Part shown: positions 8,549 to 17,851 of the stretch, one piece after another
Position numbering within the stretch: the first letter of the stretch is position 1
Layout of the letters: every line of letters begins with the position of its first letter
Assembly: GCF_003605575.1 (NCBI RefSeq)
Contig: NZ_QKNY01000018.1
Span: forward strand, 1-64,000
Length of the DNA stretch: 64,000 nucleotides
Direction of reading: 5' to 3'
From: Halonotius aquaticus
GTDB taxonomy: Archaea; Halobacteriota; Halobacteria; Halobacteriales; Haloferacaceae
The notes under the pieces: generated by a model
Databases searched by the model: none
What the model was told of the DNA's origin: nothing
The model's input: only the letters and a program-made list of their open reading frames with translations
Position numbers and translations under genes: made by a program

Positions 8549-9169
8549 TTAGCTGTCGGCGCGCTCGGCGTCGTCGACAGCATCGCTCAGTCCGGGGGCG
8601 TTGCTCGGATCGGCGTCGGCAGGCTCAGCGGTGCCATGGCCAACGTGGAGTTCACCGTCACCGTCCTCGACGTATACGTCGTCGGCGAAGCCGGCGATGG
8701 CGTTCTCGTAGGCCGGCTGATCGCGTTTCTCTGGCGTTTCGGGGGCGTCAGGAATCCCACCGGCCGGCCGGAACTCGCCGAGTGGGTCGTCAACGCTGAT
8801 CCCGTAGCGTTTGAAAAACTCCTCGTAGCGGCGGAAGTGCTGTTCGAACTCCTCGGCAGGGATCTCCATCATCTCCGTCCAGCCGTGGTTGAAGAAATCG
8901 AAGTTGGCCTGAATGTGGGTGATCTCACGCGCTTTGGCCTCCGAGAGCCCGGCTTCGAGCGCGGCGACGTAGGTGTCCATCGTCGCATCAAAGAAGCCAT
9001 CGAGGTGGTCGCGGCGGGCCTCGCGGGCCGCTTCGTCGGCTTTCCCGAGGAAGATGTCCGTGTGCATATCGACGAGCTTGTCGTTGGCGATGTCGCCGAT
9101 CACCGGTGCGGTCAGGGCGTTTTTTGCGGCCCAGTGACGGAGGTTTTGGCGGATTTTCATCGTAGCCAC
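8549..9169 (-). CDS. DUF6149-like conserved haloarchaeal protein
   Basis: A 206-residue cytoplasmic protein, mainly helical, with the conserved block AREITHIQANFDFFNHGWTE and then GISVDDPLGEFRPAGGIPDAP, closing with an acidic FADDVYVEDGDGELHVG tail. From memory this is the DUF6149 family of haloarchaea. The start could be at codon 1 or at the Met4 of MKIRQNLRHWAAK. No function is known to me. It points away from the oxidoreductase gene, leaving a 218-base divergent promoter gap. Confidence 0.72.
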   Translation of the reverse strand: MATMKIRQNLRHWAAKNALTAPVIGDIANDKLVDMHTDIFLGKADEAAREARRDHLDGFFDATMDTYVAALEAGLSEAKAREITHIQANFDFFNHGWTEMMEIPAEEFEQHFRRYEEFFKRYGISVDDPLGEFRPAGGIPDAPETPEKRDQPAYENAIAGFADDVYVEDGDGELHVGHGTAEPADADPSNAPGLSDAVDDAERADS

Positions 9170-9387
9170 TGTTGGGGATGGACAGGCTTGAAGGCCACGG
9201 CACGGCGGTTACATCGTCAGCGTCGACAATCGGGGGCACCGGCGGCGGGATGAAATCGGGCGGAAACCCGCCCACAGGAGCGACGAGAAACACGTATTTG
9301 TCCGGTCGCAGCTCCCCGGTATGGACGGTTGTCAACGGTTCCGCGTCGATAGCAACCTCCTTTACCCCGGATCACGAACGCGGGGAT

Positions 9388-10632
9388 ATGACAGCATCGT
9401 ACGTCGTTATCGGTGACGGGATCGCGGGCAGCTCCGCCGCGGAGACACTCCGGGAAGAGGCCCCGGACGCCGAGATCACCGTCATCACCGAAGAGGGCGA
9501 GGCCCTCTACAACCGGATCCTCATCAAGGAGTACGCCAAGGGCAAACTCCCCGAGGCCCCCATTTCGATCCACGACGAGAGCTGGTATGTCGACCGCGAT
9601 ATCGACCTCCGGCTCAACACCGTCGTCACCAACATCGATCCCGACGGCCACACCGTCTCGACCCACGAGGGCGAGACGATCGGCTATGACAAGCTGCTGG
9701 TCGCCACCGGCGGCACCCCAACCCAGCTCCCGGTCGACAACAGCGACGCCGACGGGATTCATCACTTCTGGACGTTCCAAGACGCCCGGAACATCCGTGA
9801 GCATATCGAGGACGCCGACTCGGCGACCATCGTCGGTGCGGGGCTGCTCGGTGTCGACCTTGCGGCGATCTGTGGCGAACAGGAGGTCGAAGCCAACTAT
9901 CTCATGCGCGGTGACTGTTGGTGGCGGTATGCACTCACCGAGGAGGGCGCGGAGATCATGCACGACGCGATGCGGGAACGCGGCGTTACCCCCGTCTTCC
10001 AGAGCGGCGTCGATCACTTCGAGACCGACGACGAGGGCCACGTTGAGGCGACGATCGACCCCAACGGCGAGCGGTTCGAGTCGGATTTCGTCGGCATCGC
10101 TATCGGCCTCAACTTCAACGTCGAACTGCTCCAAGATCTCGATATCGAACAGGACGACGGCGTCGTCGTCGACGAGTATATGCGCACCAGTCTCGACGAC
10201 GTGTTCGCCGCCGGCGATCTGACGCGGTACTATGATACAATTCTCGGCGAGTACGCACAGAATGGCTCGTGGGGGTCGGCCAAAGAGCAGGGCACCATCG
10301 CCGCGAAAAATATGATCACCCCCGAAAGCGATGCGTTTCGCTGGGTCTCCTCATATTCGATCACACACTTCGATTTCCCCTTCCTCTCGTTTGGCCACCC
10401 GACGATCGGCGACGAGTACGTCTCACGATCCTACGGCGACAACGAGTGGCGGCGCGTCGCCATCAAGGATGGCAAGGTCGTCGGCGGCGTGCTAATCGGC
10501 GATCTTGCCCCCCAGAGCGGCTACAAGGAACTCATGCGCGAGGAGATCCCGGTCGGCGACCAGACGGAAACGCTGCTCAACGAGGAGTTCGAGGCCGACG
10601 ACATCGCACCGGTACAGGAACAACAGCAGTAG
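9388..10632 (+). CDS. FAD-dependent NAD(P)-disulfide-type oxidoreductase
   Basis: A 414-residue flavoprotein. The FAD-binding Rossmann motif VIGDGIAGSSAAETL opens the protein, with LLVATGGTPTQLP and the second FAD motif DDVFAAGDLTRYYD downstream. An NAD(P)-binding Rossmann motif, TIVGAGLLGVDLA, sits in the middle. The architecture resembles ferredoxin/rubredoxin reductases and the N-terminus of NirB nitrite reductase. No redox-active CxxC is visible, so it is not a dithiol reductase. I set the start at the ATG at 9388, just before the FAD motif; the frame is open back to 9172. The electron acceptor is unknown. Confidence 0.86.
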   Translation: MTASYVVIGDGIAGSSAAETLREEAPDAEITVITEEGEALYNRILIKEYAKGKLPEAPISIHDESWYVDRDIDLRLNTVVTNIDPDGHTVSTHEGETIGYDKLLVATGGTPTQLPVDNSDADGIHHFWTFQDARNIREHIEDADSATIVGAGLLGVDLAAICGEQEVEANYLMRGDCWWRYALTEEGAEIMHDAMRERGVTPVFQSGVDHFETDDEGHVEATIDPNGERFESDFVGIAIGLNFNVELLQDLDIEQDDGVVVDEYMRTSLDDVFAAGDLTRYYDTILGEYAQNGSWGSAKEQGTIAAKNMITPESDAFRWVSSYSITHFDFPFLSFGHPTIGDEYVSRSYGDNEWRRVAIKDGKVVGGVLIGDLAPQSGYKELMREEIPVGDQTETLLNEEFEADDIAPVQEQQQ

Positions 10633-10712
10633 CGACCACGTCGGCGAGTCACGTCCGGCACCGACAGCCGGTGAAGCGAAGCGGTTTTCGGCACCCGTAG
10701 GTTACCGCAGGT

Positions 10713-11126
10713 ATGGACGGAGGCAGCGGCGAGATGACCCTCGCATTCGAGCTTGCGGCCCTGCAATCGCTGGCGGATCCAGGGGTTGTAGTGACTGACG
10801 CCCGACAGTGGACAGAATATGTCGGCGTCGTCAGCGAGAAGCCGACCTACGTCGTGACAAATTTTACCCGGAAACACCGGGTGCGACAGGACTTCTTTTC
10901 GGGGCCCCGCGGTGTCGGTGAAAGTCTTGAAAACGTCGCCGAGCAGTTCGACACCCCTCGGCACGTCTTCGTCGGGACAGACGAAGACGACGCAGCCATC
11001 GCCGAGGAGGCTGGCTGGGAGTACCTGCCCTTAGAGGAGGCCGCCGAGGCCGCCGGGTGGGAACTCGCCGCGGAGTCGGCTGACGAGGATCACTTCGAGG
11101 GCGAGACGAGAGACGACTGGCCCTAA
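10713..11126 (+). CDS. Conserved haloarchaeal protein, DUF7124-like
   Basis: A 137-residue acidic protein with conserved-looking segments MTLAFELAALQSLADP, VVSEKPTYVVTNFTRKH and RQDFFSGPRGVGESL, then a probable alpha/beta region HVFVGTDEDDAAIAEEAGW. From memory it matches DUF7124. It has no membrane segment or signal peptide. The start may be the ATG at 10713 or the inner ATG at 10734 (MTLAFEL). It follows the oxidoreductase by 80 bases on the same strand. Function unknown. Confidence 0.65.
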   Translation: MDGGSGEMTLAFELAALQSLADPGVVVTDARQWTEYVGVVSEKPTYVVTNFTRKHRVRQDFFSGPRGVGESLENVAEQFDTPRHVFVGTDEDDAAIAEEAGWEYLPLEEAAEAAGWELAAESADEDHFEGETRDDWP

Positions 11127-11200
11127 CGGTCGACAGCAACGGGCAGCCGATCGGCACGACCAGAAAATATTCACATACCACCAGCCGATTTCAATCCAGT

Positions 11201-12271
11201 ATGAGTTCTCAGCCAACGCGGAGAGAGATCATTCTCACAGGCGGAGCCGCAACACTCGCCGGGCTCGCTGGCTGTGGCTCACCGCTGTCAACGTCGGCAC
11301 CAGAGCCGGCTACGGGCGGCGACAGCGAGACACAACCGGACGCACAGCCCGATGACTACACTGAAATCTATGAGGCGACGATCGACTCGGTTGTTCTCGT
11401 TGAGACCGACGGCCAAGGAACCGGGTTCATGTACGACGACCAGCACATCGTCACCAACGCCCACGTCGTCGGCACCGCACAGTCGGCGAGGCTTAGATTT
11501 ACTGAAGGCCGGTGGAGCACCGCCAGAGTCGTCGGCAGCGACCCCCACAGCGATCTTGCGGTTCTCGCTGTCGACGATGTGCCCGAGGCAGCAAGCCCGC
11601 TGTCGTTTGCCGACGATGACCCCGAGGTGGGCCAACGGGTGCTGGCGATCGGCAACCCATACAACCTCAACGGGACGATGACAAACGGGATTATCAGCGG
11701 CGTCAACCGCTCAATTCCCTCTCCGGCCGGCTTCGAGATCCCGGATGCGATCCAAACCGACGCCCCGGTCAATCCGGGCAACAGCGGCGGCCCGCTGGTC
11801 GATCTCGACGGCGATGTCGTCGCCGTCATCAACTCCGGTGGCGGCGACAACATCGGCTTCGGCATCTCGGCCGCGCTCACCCAGCGTGTCATCCCCGAGT
11901 TGCTCACCACCGGCGACTACGAGCACGCCTACATGGGCGTCTCCTTCGAGGACGTGACGCCAACGGTCGCCCGGGTCAACGATCTGCCAGCCTCTCGTGG
12001 GCTACTCGTCGTTGGCGTCGCGCCCGGCGGCCCAAGCGACGGTCGACTGCAACCAAGCAGCGAGATCTCGATCGTCGACGGCGAGCGTGTCCCCGTCGGC
12101 GGCGACGTGATCCGCGCGGTCGACGACACCACAATCGAAACGAGCGAGGCGTTAGGGAGCTATCTCGCCTTGGAGACCAACCCCGGTGAGACGGTCGATG
12201 TGACGGTGTTGCGGGATGGCCGTGAACAAACCGTGCAGATCGAACTTGGAACACGCCCGACTGGGGTGTAG
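11201..12271 (+). CDS. HtrA/DegP-like serine protease, Tat lipoprotein
   Basis: A 356-residue secreted protease. The N-terminus has a twin-arginine motif (TRREIILTGG) and a lipobox LAGC, with Cys25 the likely lipid-anchored residue, so it should sit outside the cell on the membrane. The trypsin-like domain has His88 (VTNAHVV), Asp118 (HSDLAVLAVD) and Ser195 (NPGNSGGPL), a complete triad. A PDZ domain follows (about 235-350, with GGDVIRAVDDTTIET). Such proteases handle misfolded envelope proteins. A TATA-like AAAATATTC lies about 30 bases upstream. Identity is secure; substrates are unknown. Confidence 0.92.
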   Translation: MSSQPTRREIILTGGAATLAGLAGCGSPLSTSAPEPATGGDSETQPDAQPDDYTEIYEATIDSVVLVETDGQGTGFMYDDQHIVTNAHVVGTAQSARLRFTEGRWSTARVVGSDPHSDLAVLAVDDVPEAASPLSFADDDPEVGQRVLAIGNPYNLNGTMTNGIISGVNRSIPSPAGFEIPDAIQTDAPVNPGNSGGPLVDLDGDVVAVINSGGGDNIGFGISAALTQRVIPELLTTGDYEHAYMGVSFEDVTPTVARVNDLPASRGLLVVGVAPGGPSDGRLQPSSEISIVDGERVPVGGDVIRAVDDTTIETSEALGSYLALETNPGETVDVTVLRDGREQTVQIELGTRPTGV

Positions 12272-12342
12272 GGAGCCACCCAGCACGCGGCGCACCCGCT
12301 GAGTAAACAGTATTAACACCCCCGACACGGAAGCCGAGGGTA

Positions 12343-13374
12343 ATGCTCGGTGGCCTGTTGCCCGCGTCGCCGGCCGTCGCCGTCGGGATGATCGTCGTCA
12401 CAACCGCGGTCATCTGGGTCGGCAGCGGCTGGCTGGAATCATCCGCCGAACAGCTGTCGGCACACTATGGGCTGCCGCCGGTCGTCCAGGGGTCGATCGT
12501 CGTCGCCGTCGGCTCAAGCTTTCCGGAGCTCTCCAGTGTCGTCTTCACCGCACTCGCTGGCGTGTTCGATATGGGCGTCGGCGGGATCGTCGGGTCGGCC
12601 ATCTTCAACATTCTTGTGATCCCCGCGTTGGCCGGGCTGGCGGCGACCGGAAACCTCGAAACAAACCGCGAACTCGTCTACAAGGAGGCCCAATTCTACA
12701 TGATCGCCGTCTCAGCGTTGGTGATCACCTTTGCACTTGGCGTGATCTACATTCCGGCCCCCGAGACACCGCCGCTTGTCGGGCAGATCACCCGCCCGCT
12801 GGCGATGCTGCCGCTGTTGCTGTATGGGCTGTATCTCTTCATTCAGTGGCAGGATGTCAGCGAGTACACCGGCGACGTCGAGCTCAGCGATGCGATCGGT
12901 CGGCAGTGGGCGACGCTGGCCGGTGGGTTGCTGTTGATTCTTGTCGGCGTCGAACAGCTTGTGAGTGCTGTTGAGATCCTTACGCATACCTTCGGTATCC
13001 CGGAGTTTCTCGCCGGCGTGACGATCATCGCCGCGGTGACGAGCCTACCGGATACGCTGGTCAGCGTGCGGGCCGCCCGCGAGGGCAGAGGGCTGACCAG
13101 CCTTGGCAACGTCTTGGGCTCAAACACGTTTGATCTGCTCGTGGCGATCCCGATCGGCGTCTTGCTCATCGGCACCGTCTCGATCAACTTCGCCGTCGCC
13201 GTCCCGATGTTTGGCGTACTCACGCTGGCGACCGTGCTGTTGTTCGGATTCCTCCGCACCGATCTCTCGTTGACAACGCCGGAGGCGTACGCGCTGCTTG
13301 TCGCCTATGGGCTCTTCGTCGTGTGGGTGATCGCCGAAACCATCGGCGTCATCAACCTCGTTGCGGCGACGTAG
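12343..13374 (+). CDS. Sodium/calcium exchanger family membrane protein (CaCA)
   Basis: A 343-residue membrane antiporter with two inverted alpha repeats, [17 protein letters not shown] with [19 protein letters not shown] in the first half and [16 protein letters not shown] with [19 protein letters not shown] in the second. Around ten hydrophobic helices are evident. The Glu of the first repeat and the Asp of the second are cation ligands in this family. It probably exchanges Na+ for Ca2+ across the cytoplasmic membrane. A GTATTAAC box 34-27 bases upstream of the start is a good leaderless promoter. Confidence 0.88.
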   Translation: MLGGLLPASPAVAVGMIVVTTAVIWVGSGWLESSAEQLSAHYGLPPVVQGSIVVAVGSSFPELSSVVFTALAGVFDMGVGGIVGSAIFNILVIPALAGLAATGNLETNRELVYKEAQFYMIAVSALVITFALGVIYIPAPETPPLVGQITRPLAMLPLLLYGLYLFIQWQDVSEYTGDVELSDAIGRQWATLAGGLLLILVGVEQLVSAVEILTHTFGIPEFLAGVTIIAAVTSLPDTLVSVRAAREGRGLTSLGNVLGSNTFDLLVAIPIGVLLIGTVSINFAVAVPMFGVLTLATVLLFGFLRTDLSLTTPEAYALLVAYGLFVVWVIAETIGVINLVAAT

Positions 13375-13469
13375 GTGGTGGGCGGCACACGGTGGTCGTC
13401 GCTGACGGTTGTGTCCGACCCACTCAGGGCACCGAAAGTCCTAATCAGGCGACACGCCTATCAGGGTTG

Positions 13470-14402
13470 ATGAGTCACCAGCTGCCCGATGTCCAGGCCA
13501 CCCAGCCGGATGTGGCCGTCGGGCTCAGTCAGGTTGGCGTAACGGGTGTCGAAAAACTGGTCAAACTTGCACGCGAGGACAAACGGCCGATCGTCCTCAT
13601 GGCCGAGTTCGAGGTCTTTGTCGATCTCCCCGGCGGTCGCAAAGGGATCGATATGAGCCGCAACATGGAGGTAATCGACGAGATCTTAGAGGAGACGACC
13701 GAGGCTGAGGCCTACCGGGTCGAGGATGTCTGTGGGGAGGCCGCCGAACGCCTGCTGTCGAAACACGACTACACCTCAACGGCGACCGTCGAGATGACCG
13801 CCGACCTCGTGACCAAAGAGGAAACGCCGGCCAGCGGCAAGCCGACCCAAAACACCGCGACGATCATCGCCAGTGCGACCGCCACCGACGACGGCACACA
13901 CGAGGAGATCGGCGCAGAGGTTACGGGGATGACCGTCTGTCCCTGCTCACAGGGGATGTCCGAATCACGCGCCCGCGAGAAGCTCCAAGAGCTCGACGTC
14001 GAACGCGAGGTCATCGATGAGTTCCTCGATACCGTCCCTCAGCCCGGCCACTCACAGCGCGGTCACGCGACGCTGACGATCACCAGCGAGGGCAGCCCCG
14101 ACGTCGACCTTGGCGACATCATCGACATCGCCCGCGATGCGATGAGCGCGCGGATCTACAACATGGCGAAACGGCCAGACGAGGATCATATGACCTTTGC
14201 CGCCCACTCTGACGCCAAGTTCGTCGAGGACTGCGTTCGCTCCCTCGCTGAAGGCGCCGTCGAGCAGTTCGACCAGCTCTCTGACGACGCTGTCGTCTAC
14301 ATCCGGCAGTCGAACGATGAATCGATCCACCAACACAACGCCCACGCCGAACGCGAGGTCACAATCGGGCAACTCCGCGCCGAACTGAACGGTACCGCCT
14401 AA
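13470..14402 (+). CDS. mptA: GTP cyclohydrolase MptA (type IV)
   Basis: A 310-residue Fe(II)-type GTP cyclohydrolase IV, which converts GTP to 7,8-dihydroneopterin 2',3'-cyclic phosphate, the first step of archaeal pterin cofactor synthesis (tetrahydrofolate in haloarchaea). Diagnostic segments are [18 protein letters not shown], the cysteine block [17 protein letters not shown] and [16 protein letters not shown] placed the start at the ATG at 13470, since upstream codons in the same frame read into low-complexity sequence. It converges with the TrmB-like gene, 6 bases between stops. The downstream F420/C1 enzymes Mer and CofE are 30 kb away, so there is no operon link. Confidence 0.93.
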   Translation: MSHQLPDVQATQPDVAVGLSQVGVTGVEKLVKLAREDKRPIVLMAEFEVFVDLPGGRKGIDMSRNMEVIDEILEETTEAEAYRVEDVCGEAAERLLSKHDYTSTATVEMTADLVTKEETPASGKPTQNTATIIASATATDDGTHEEIGAEVTGMTVCPCSQGMSESRAREKLQELDVEREVIDEFLDTVPQPGHSQRGHATLTITSEGSPDVDLGDIIDIARDAMSARIYNMAKRPDEDHMTFAAHSDAKFVEDCVRSLAEGAVEQFDQLSDDAVVYIRQSNDESIHQHNAHAEREVTIGQLRAELNGTA

Positions 14403-14408
14403 GACTTC

Positions 14409-15224
14409 TCAGTGCTGTTTTGGCAGTTGGAGCGGATCAGCATGCTCCCACCGCGGCTGGAAGACCTCGCGGACGTCGGCCGCGAAGCTCCGATCCTTGA
14501 GGTCGATCATCGCAAACGCCTGCTGTGGATCCAGCGGGTTCGGCACCTCCAAGCAGACCTCAACGCCGTCGATCAGCGTAAACGTCCCCTCGATTGTGTC
14601 GTGGGTGCGAACCGCGTAGTTGTCGTGGTCACTCAATCGTGCGTCGTATGTCTCGATCGTGTCGTCGGGAAGGTTGGCGACAACCGCCGGGGTCACCAGT
14701 AGTTTCACGTCGACACCGCGCGCTAAGGCAGCTTCCAAGCCATCGACGATGCGGCCACTTGCGTTTCGAAGGTCAAGGCCGGCTGCCGGTGTGCCGCCGA
14801 CAATGTGTAACGAGTCGTCAGCGGCATCGATCCGCTCGACGAGCAGCTCCAGTGTCTCCTCGGGGCCGACCGCAGCCGTCCAAAACTGGCCGTTGACCGG
14901 GGCAGTCGCCTCCAGATCGTTCGTCAGCGTCTCGACGGTTTCGGCGTACTGCTCGGCCTGTTCGTCAAGTTCCCGCTGTTTGGCCTCCAGTAAGCGGTCT
15001 AACCCGACATCGGGCTCGACGGCAACGTACTTTTTTGGCCGGCTGGCGGCCTGACTCCGAACGAGTCGGTGTTGCTCAAGCCCGTTGAGCACGTCGTAGA
15101 TCCGGCCCATCGGCACCTCGCTTGTGCGTGACAACTCCTTTGCGGTTGTCGGGCCACTGCGGAGCAGCGCACGATACGCTCGGGCTTCATACTCCGACAG
15201 CCCGAGATCGCGGAGACTCGCCAT
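14409..15224 (-). CDS. TrmB-family transcriptional regulator
   Basis: A 271-residue regulator. The N-terminal winged helix (LGLSEYEARAYRALLRSG, TAKELSRTSEVPMGRIYDVL, GLEQHRLVRSQ) is followed by a coiled coil rich in Glu/Gln (about 78-105) and a TrmB-type C-terminal effector domain with LHIVGGTPAAG and VDVKLLVTPAV. TrmB proteins control sugar and other metabolic genes in archaea. It lies 71 bases downstream of livF on the same strand, at the end of the amino acid transporter cluster, so it may regulate that cluster. The ligand is unknown. Confidence 0.87.
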   Translation of the reverse strand: MASLRDLGLSEYEARAYRALLRSGPTTAKELSRTSEVPMGRIYDVLNGLEQHRLVRSQAASRPKKYVAVEPDVGLDRLLEAKQRELDEQAEQYAETVETLTNDLEATAPVNGQFWTAAVGPEETLELLVERIDAADDSLHIVGGTPAAGLDLRNASGRIVDGLEAALARGVDVKLLVTPAVVANLPDDTIETYDARLSDHDNYAVRTHDTIEGTFTLIDGVEVCLEVPNPLDPQQAFAMIDLKDRSFAADVREVFQPRWEHADPLQLPKQH

Positions 15225-15295
15225 ACATCGGTGTCGTTGCGTGGTGATAAAAACGCACCGGCGGTTTATTTGGGTCGTGCGGAGCAGATGGAAGG

Positions 15296-16012
15296 TCAGC
15301 CGCCGAGGTAGAGTCGGCCGACCTCCTCATCGTTGAGCAGTTCCTCGCCGGAGCCGGTGTATTTGATCTCACCACTGGCCAACACAAAGCCACGATCAGC
15401 GACCGACAGCCCCTTTTGGGCGTTCTGTTCGACCAGCAGGATCGTTGTGCCCAACTCGTTGAGCTGTTCGATCCGCTCGAAGACATCGTCGATGAACTTC
15501 GGTTCGAGCCCGATCGATGGCTCATCCAGCAGCATGACCTCGGGGTCGACCATCAACGCCCGGGCGAGTTCGAGAAGTCGTCGCTGCCCACCCGACAGCG
15601 TCCCCGCCTGCTGGTCGCGGATGTCGCCGAGGATCGGGAACTCATCGTAGAGCTCCTCGGCGCGGGCGAGCGCGCGGTCGTCGTCCTCGAAAACGTAGCC
15701 ACCCATGAGCATGTTTTCGTGGACACTCATCCCGGGGAAGACGCTGGCGTCCTGGAGGACGTAGCTCATCCCGTTGGCGAGATTCTCCTGGGGGGATCGC
15801 CCGGTGATCTCTCGATCACGGAGCGTGATCGTCCCATCCATTACGTCGGCGAAGCCATAGATGCTCTTCATCAGCGTCGACTTCCCAGACCCGTTGGGAC
15901 CGATGAGACAGGCGATCTGGCCGTCCTCGATCTCGATGTTGACATCGTGGAGGACAGTCGTGTTGCCGTAGCCGGCAACGACATGTTCCATTTCGAGGAT
16001 GGGTTCGGCCAT
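15296..16012 (-). CDS. livF: Branched-chain amino acid ABC transporter ATP-binding protein LivF
   Basis: A 238-residue ABC ATPase of the HAAT class, second of the two ATPases in the system. It has Walker A GPNGSGKSTL, the Q-loop region SYVLQDASVFPGMSV, signature LSGGQRRLLELARALM and Walker B VMLLDEPSIGLEP. It sits on the cytoplasmic face with LivG and powers import by LivHM. The start lies 2 bases after the livG stop. Substrate annotation as branched-chain amino acids follows the family; other amino acids or amides are possible. Confidence 0.9.
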   Translation of the reverse strand: MAEPILEMEHVVAGYGNTTVLHDVNIEIEDGQIACLIGPNGSGKSTLMKSIYGFADVMDGTITLRDREITGRSPQENLANGMSYVLQDASVFPGMSVHENMLMGGYVFEDDDRALARAEELYDEFPILGDIRDQQAGTLSGGQRRLLELARALMVDPEVMLLDEPSIGLEPKFIDDVFERIEQLNELGTTILLVEQNAQKGLSVADRGFVLASGEIKYTGSGEELLNDEEVGRLYLGG

Positions 16013-16014
16013 GC

Positions 16015-16806
16015 TTATTCCCTCCCAAGATAGGCGTCGATGACGTGTTGGTTATTTTGGATCTCGTCTGGTGTGCCGGTGGCGATCCGCTCGCCGTGAG
16101 CCAACACGTAGATCCGATCGGCGATCTCCATGACGAAATCCATGTTGTGCTCGATGAGGAAGATCGTCGCCTCCTCCTCGTCGTTGGCGGTTCGGATGTA
16201 GTCGATCAGATTCTCCAGCATCGTCGGGTTGATCCCGCCGGCTGGCTCGTCCATCAACAACAGATCGGGTTCAGCCATCAACTCCATGGCGAACTCGATG
16301 AGTTTCTGTTGGCCGAAGCTCAACCGACCGGCACGGGTGTCAGCGAGCCCGCCGAGATCGACGTACTCAAGCAGTTCGTTCGTTCGCTCCATCAGCGAAT
16401 CGTCCGGCCGCCGGAGCAGCCCTCCGATGTCGGCACCGCCCTCTTGGGCGGCCAACAGCAGGTTCTTCCGGACGCTCATCCCGCCGAAGATCCGGGTCTC
16501 CTGGAACATCCGGCCGAGGCCGGCCCGAGCGATCTTGTACTCCGGCCAGTCGGTGACATCCTCGCCCTGCAGGGTGACCCGGCCCTCATCGGCGGTGAGC
16601 GTGCCGGTGATGCAGTTGAACAGCGTCGATTTTCCGGCCCCGTTGGGGCCGATGAGTCCGACGATCTCGCCTTCGTGTACCTCAACATCGACCTCGTTGA
16701 CAGCGGTGAGGCCGCCGAACCGCTTGGTGATCCCCTCAGTTCGGAGGACAGTGTCGTCAGCGGTAGCTGTCGCCGCGTGATCGTCGGTCTCAGGTGTGTT
16801 ACTCAT
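16015..16806 (-). CDS. livG: Branched-chain amino acid ABC transporter ATP-binding protein LivG
   Basis: A 263-residue ABC ATPase with Walker A GPNGAGKSTLFNCITG, signature LSFGQQKLIEFAMELM and Walker B LLLMDEPAGGINP. The C-terminal IATGTPDEIQNNQHVIDAYLG tail is typical of LivG. Its start overlaps the livM stop by 8 bases, implying translational coupling. A polar N-terminal extension precedes LRTEGITKRFGGLTAV. Confidence 0.9.
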   Translation of the reverse strand: MSNTPETDDHAATATADDTVLRTEGITKRFGGLTAVNEVDVEVHEGEIVGLIGPNGAGKSTLFNCITGTLTADEGRVTLQGEDVTDWPEYKIARAGLGRMFQETRIFGGMSVRKNLLLAAQEGGADIGGLLRRPDDSLMERTNELLEYVDLGGLADTRAGRLSFGQQKLIEFAMELMAEPDLLLMDEPAGGINPTMLENLIDYIRTANDEEEATIFLIEHNMDFVMEIADRIYVLAHGERIATGTPDEIQNNQHVIDAYLGRE

Positions 16807-17851
16807 CGGTCGTCACCTCCTCGTCGTCAGTGGCGGCCATCCCGCCGCGTTCGTAGTAGTCCATCTCATTCGCATACGCTCGGAGGGTGCCAACGACCCC
16901 TTTCGGGAAGCGGATCACGGTCACGATGATCGCGACACCGAGCAAGACGAGTTGCCAGCCGACAAAGCTGGATTCGACGTACTCGATGATCGTATGCAGC
17001 CCGAAGGCCCCGATGACCGGGCCGGCAACGGTGCCGGTGCCACCCATCAACGCCATCGCGATCAACTCGACATTCCACGCGCCGTTGTAGGCGGTCTGTG
17101 GATCAAGGAACGTGTTGAACAGCCCGTAGGCACCACCGGCAAGGCCGGTGAACAGCGCGGCCAGCATCCACGCCGCCGTCTTGTAGTAGGTCGTGTTGAA
17201 CCCCATCGCGGTTGCCTTCCCCTCATCGTCGCGGATCGCATTGAGGATGAAGCCAAACCGCGTCTGGGTGAGATAGTAGACGACCGCCATCTCCACCACG
17301 AGGACGGCGAGGAAGAAGTAGTAGAACACGATCCCCGGCGGCACGTCGAAGAGGATCTTCCCGCTGGCACCGCCGGTGATATCAAGATTGCGGGTGACCT
17401 GCTGGATCGCCAGCAGAATCCCGAGGGTGGCGATCGCAAAGTAGTGGCCGCGCAGTCGCAGCACGATGAGCCCGTTGATCGCCGCAAAAACGAGAACGGC
17501 CACAACGGCGCCGACCATCGCGATCGGGAACGAGACGGCGGCATCCTTGACCAGGATCGCCGTCGCATAGCCACCGATCCCGAAGAAGGCCATATTCCCG
17601 AAGCTGGGGTAGCCGGTTTGTCCACCGACGATATCCCACGACAGCGCGAGGATCGCAAACAGGAACATCTCCGAGAGGACGGTCATCATATAGCCCTCGC
17701 GCAGCCCAAACACCGGCGGCAACGCGCCGACAACCGCGCCGGCACCGATAAGCTTCCAGCCGTGGGCCCCGCAGAGATCGAACAGCCGATCAAGTCGCTT
17801 GGGCGGCAGGATCGACCGCAGCAGGCCACTGGTATCAGGATCAGTGCTCAT
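16799..17851 (-). CDS. livM: Branched-chain amino acid ABC transporter permease LivM
   Basis: A 350-residue inner-membrane permease with eight to ten hydrophobic helices and the LivM block GYPSFGNMAFFGIGGYATA, followed by LRLRGHYFAIATLG and FGFILNAIRDDEGKATAMG. I chose the ATG at 17851 (MSTDPDTSG); it overlaps the 3' end of livH by 11 bases. The frame continues 14 codons further upstream inside livH, which is unlikely to be translated as livM. Confidence 0.89.
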   Translation of the reverse strand: MSTDPDTSGLLRSILPPKRLDRLFDLCGAHGWKLIGAGAVVGALPPVFGLREGYMMTVLSEMFLFAILALSWDIVGGQTGYPSFGNMAFFGIGGYATAILVKDAAVSFPIAMVGAVVAVLVFAAINGLIVLRLRGHYFAIATLGILLAIQQVTRNLDITGGASGKILFDVPPGIVFYYFFLAVLVVEMAVVYYLTQTRFGFILNAIRDDEGKATAMGFNTTYYKTAAWMLAALFTGLAGGAYGLFNTFLDPQTAYNGAWNVELIAMALMGGTGTVAGPVIGAFGLHTIIEYVESSFVGWQLVLLGVAIIVTVIRFPKGVVGTLRAYANEMDYYERGGMAATDDEEVTTDE

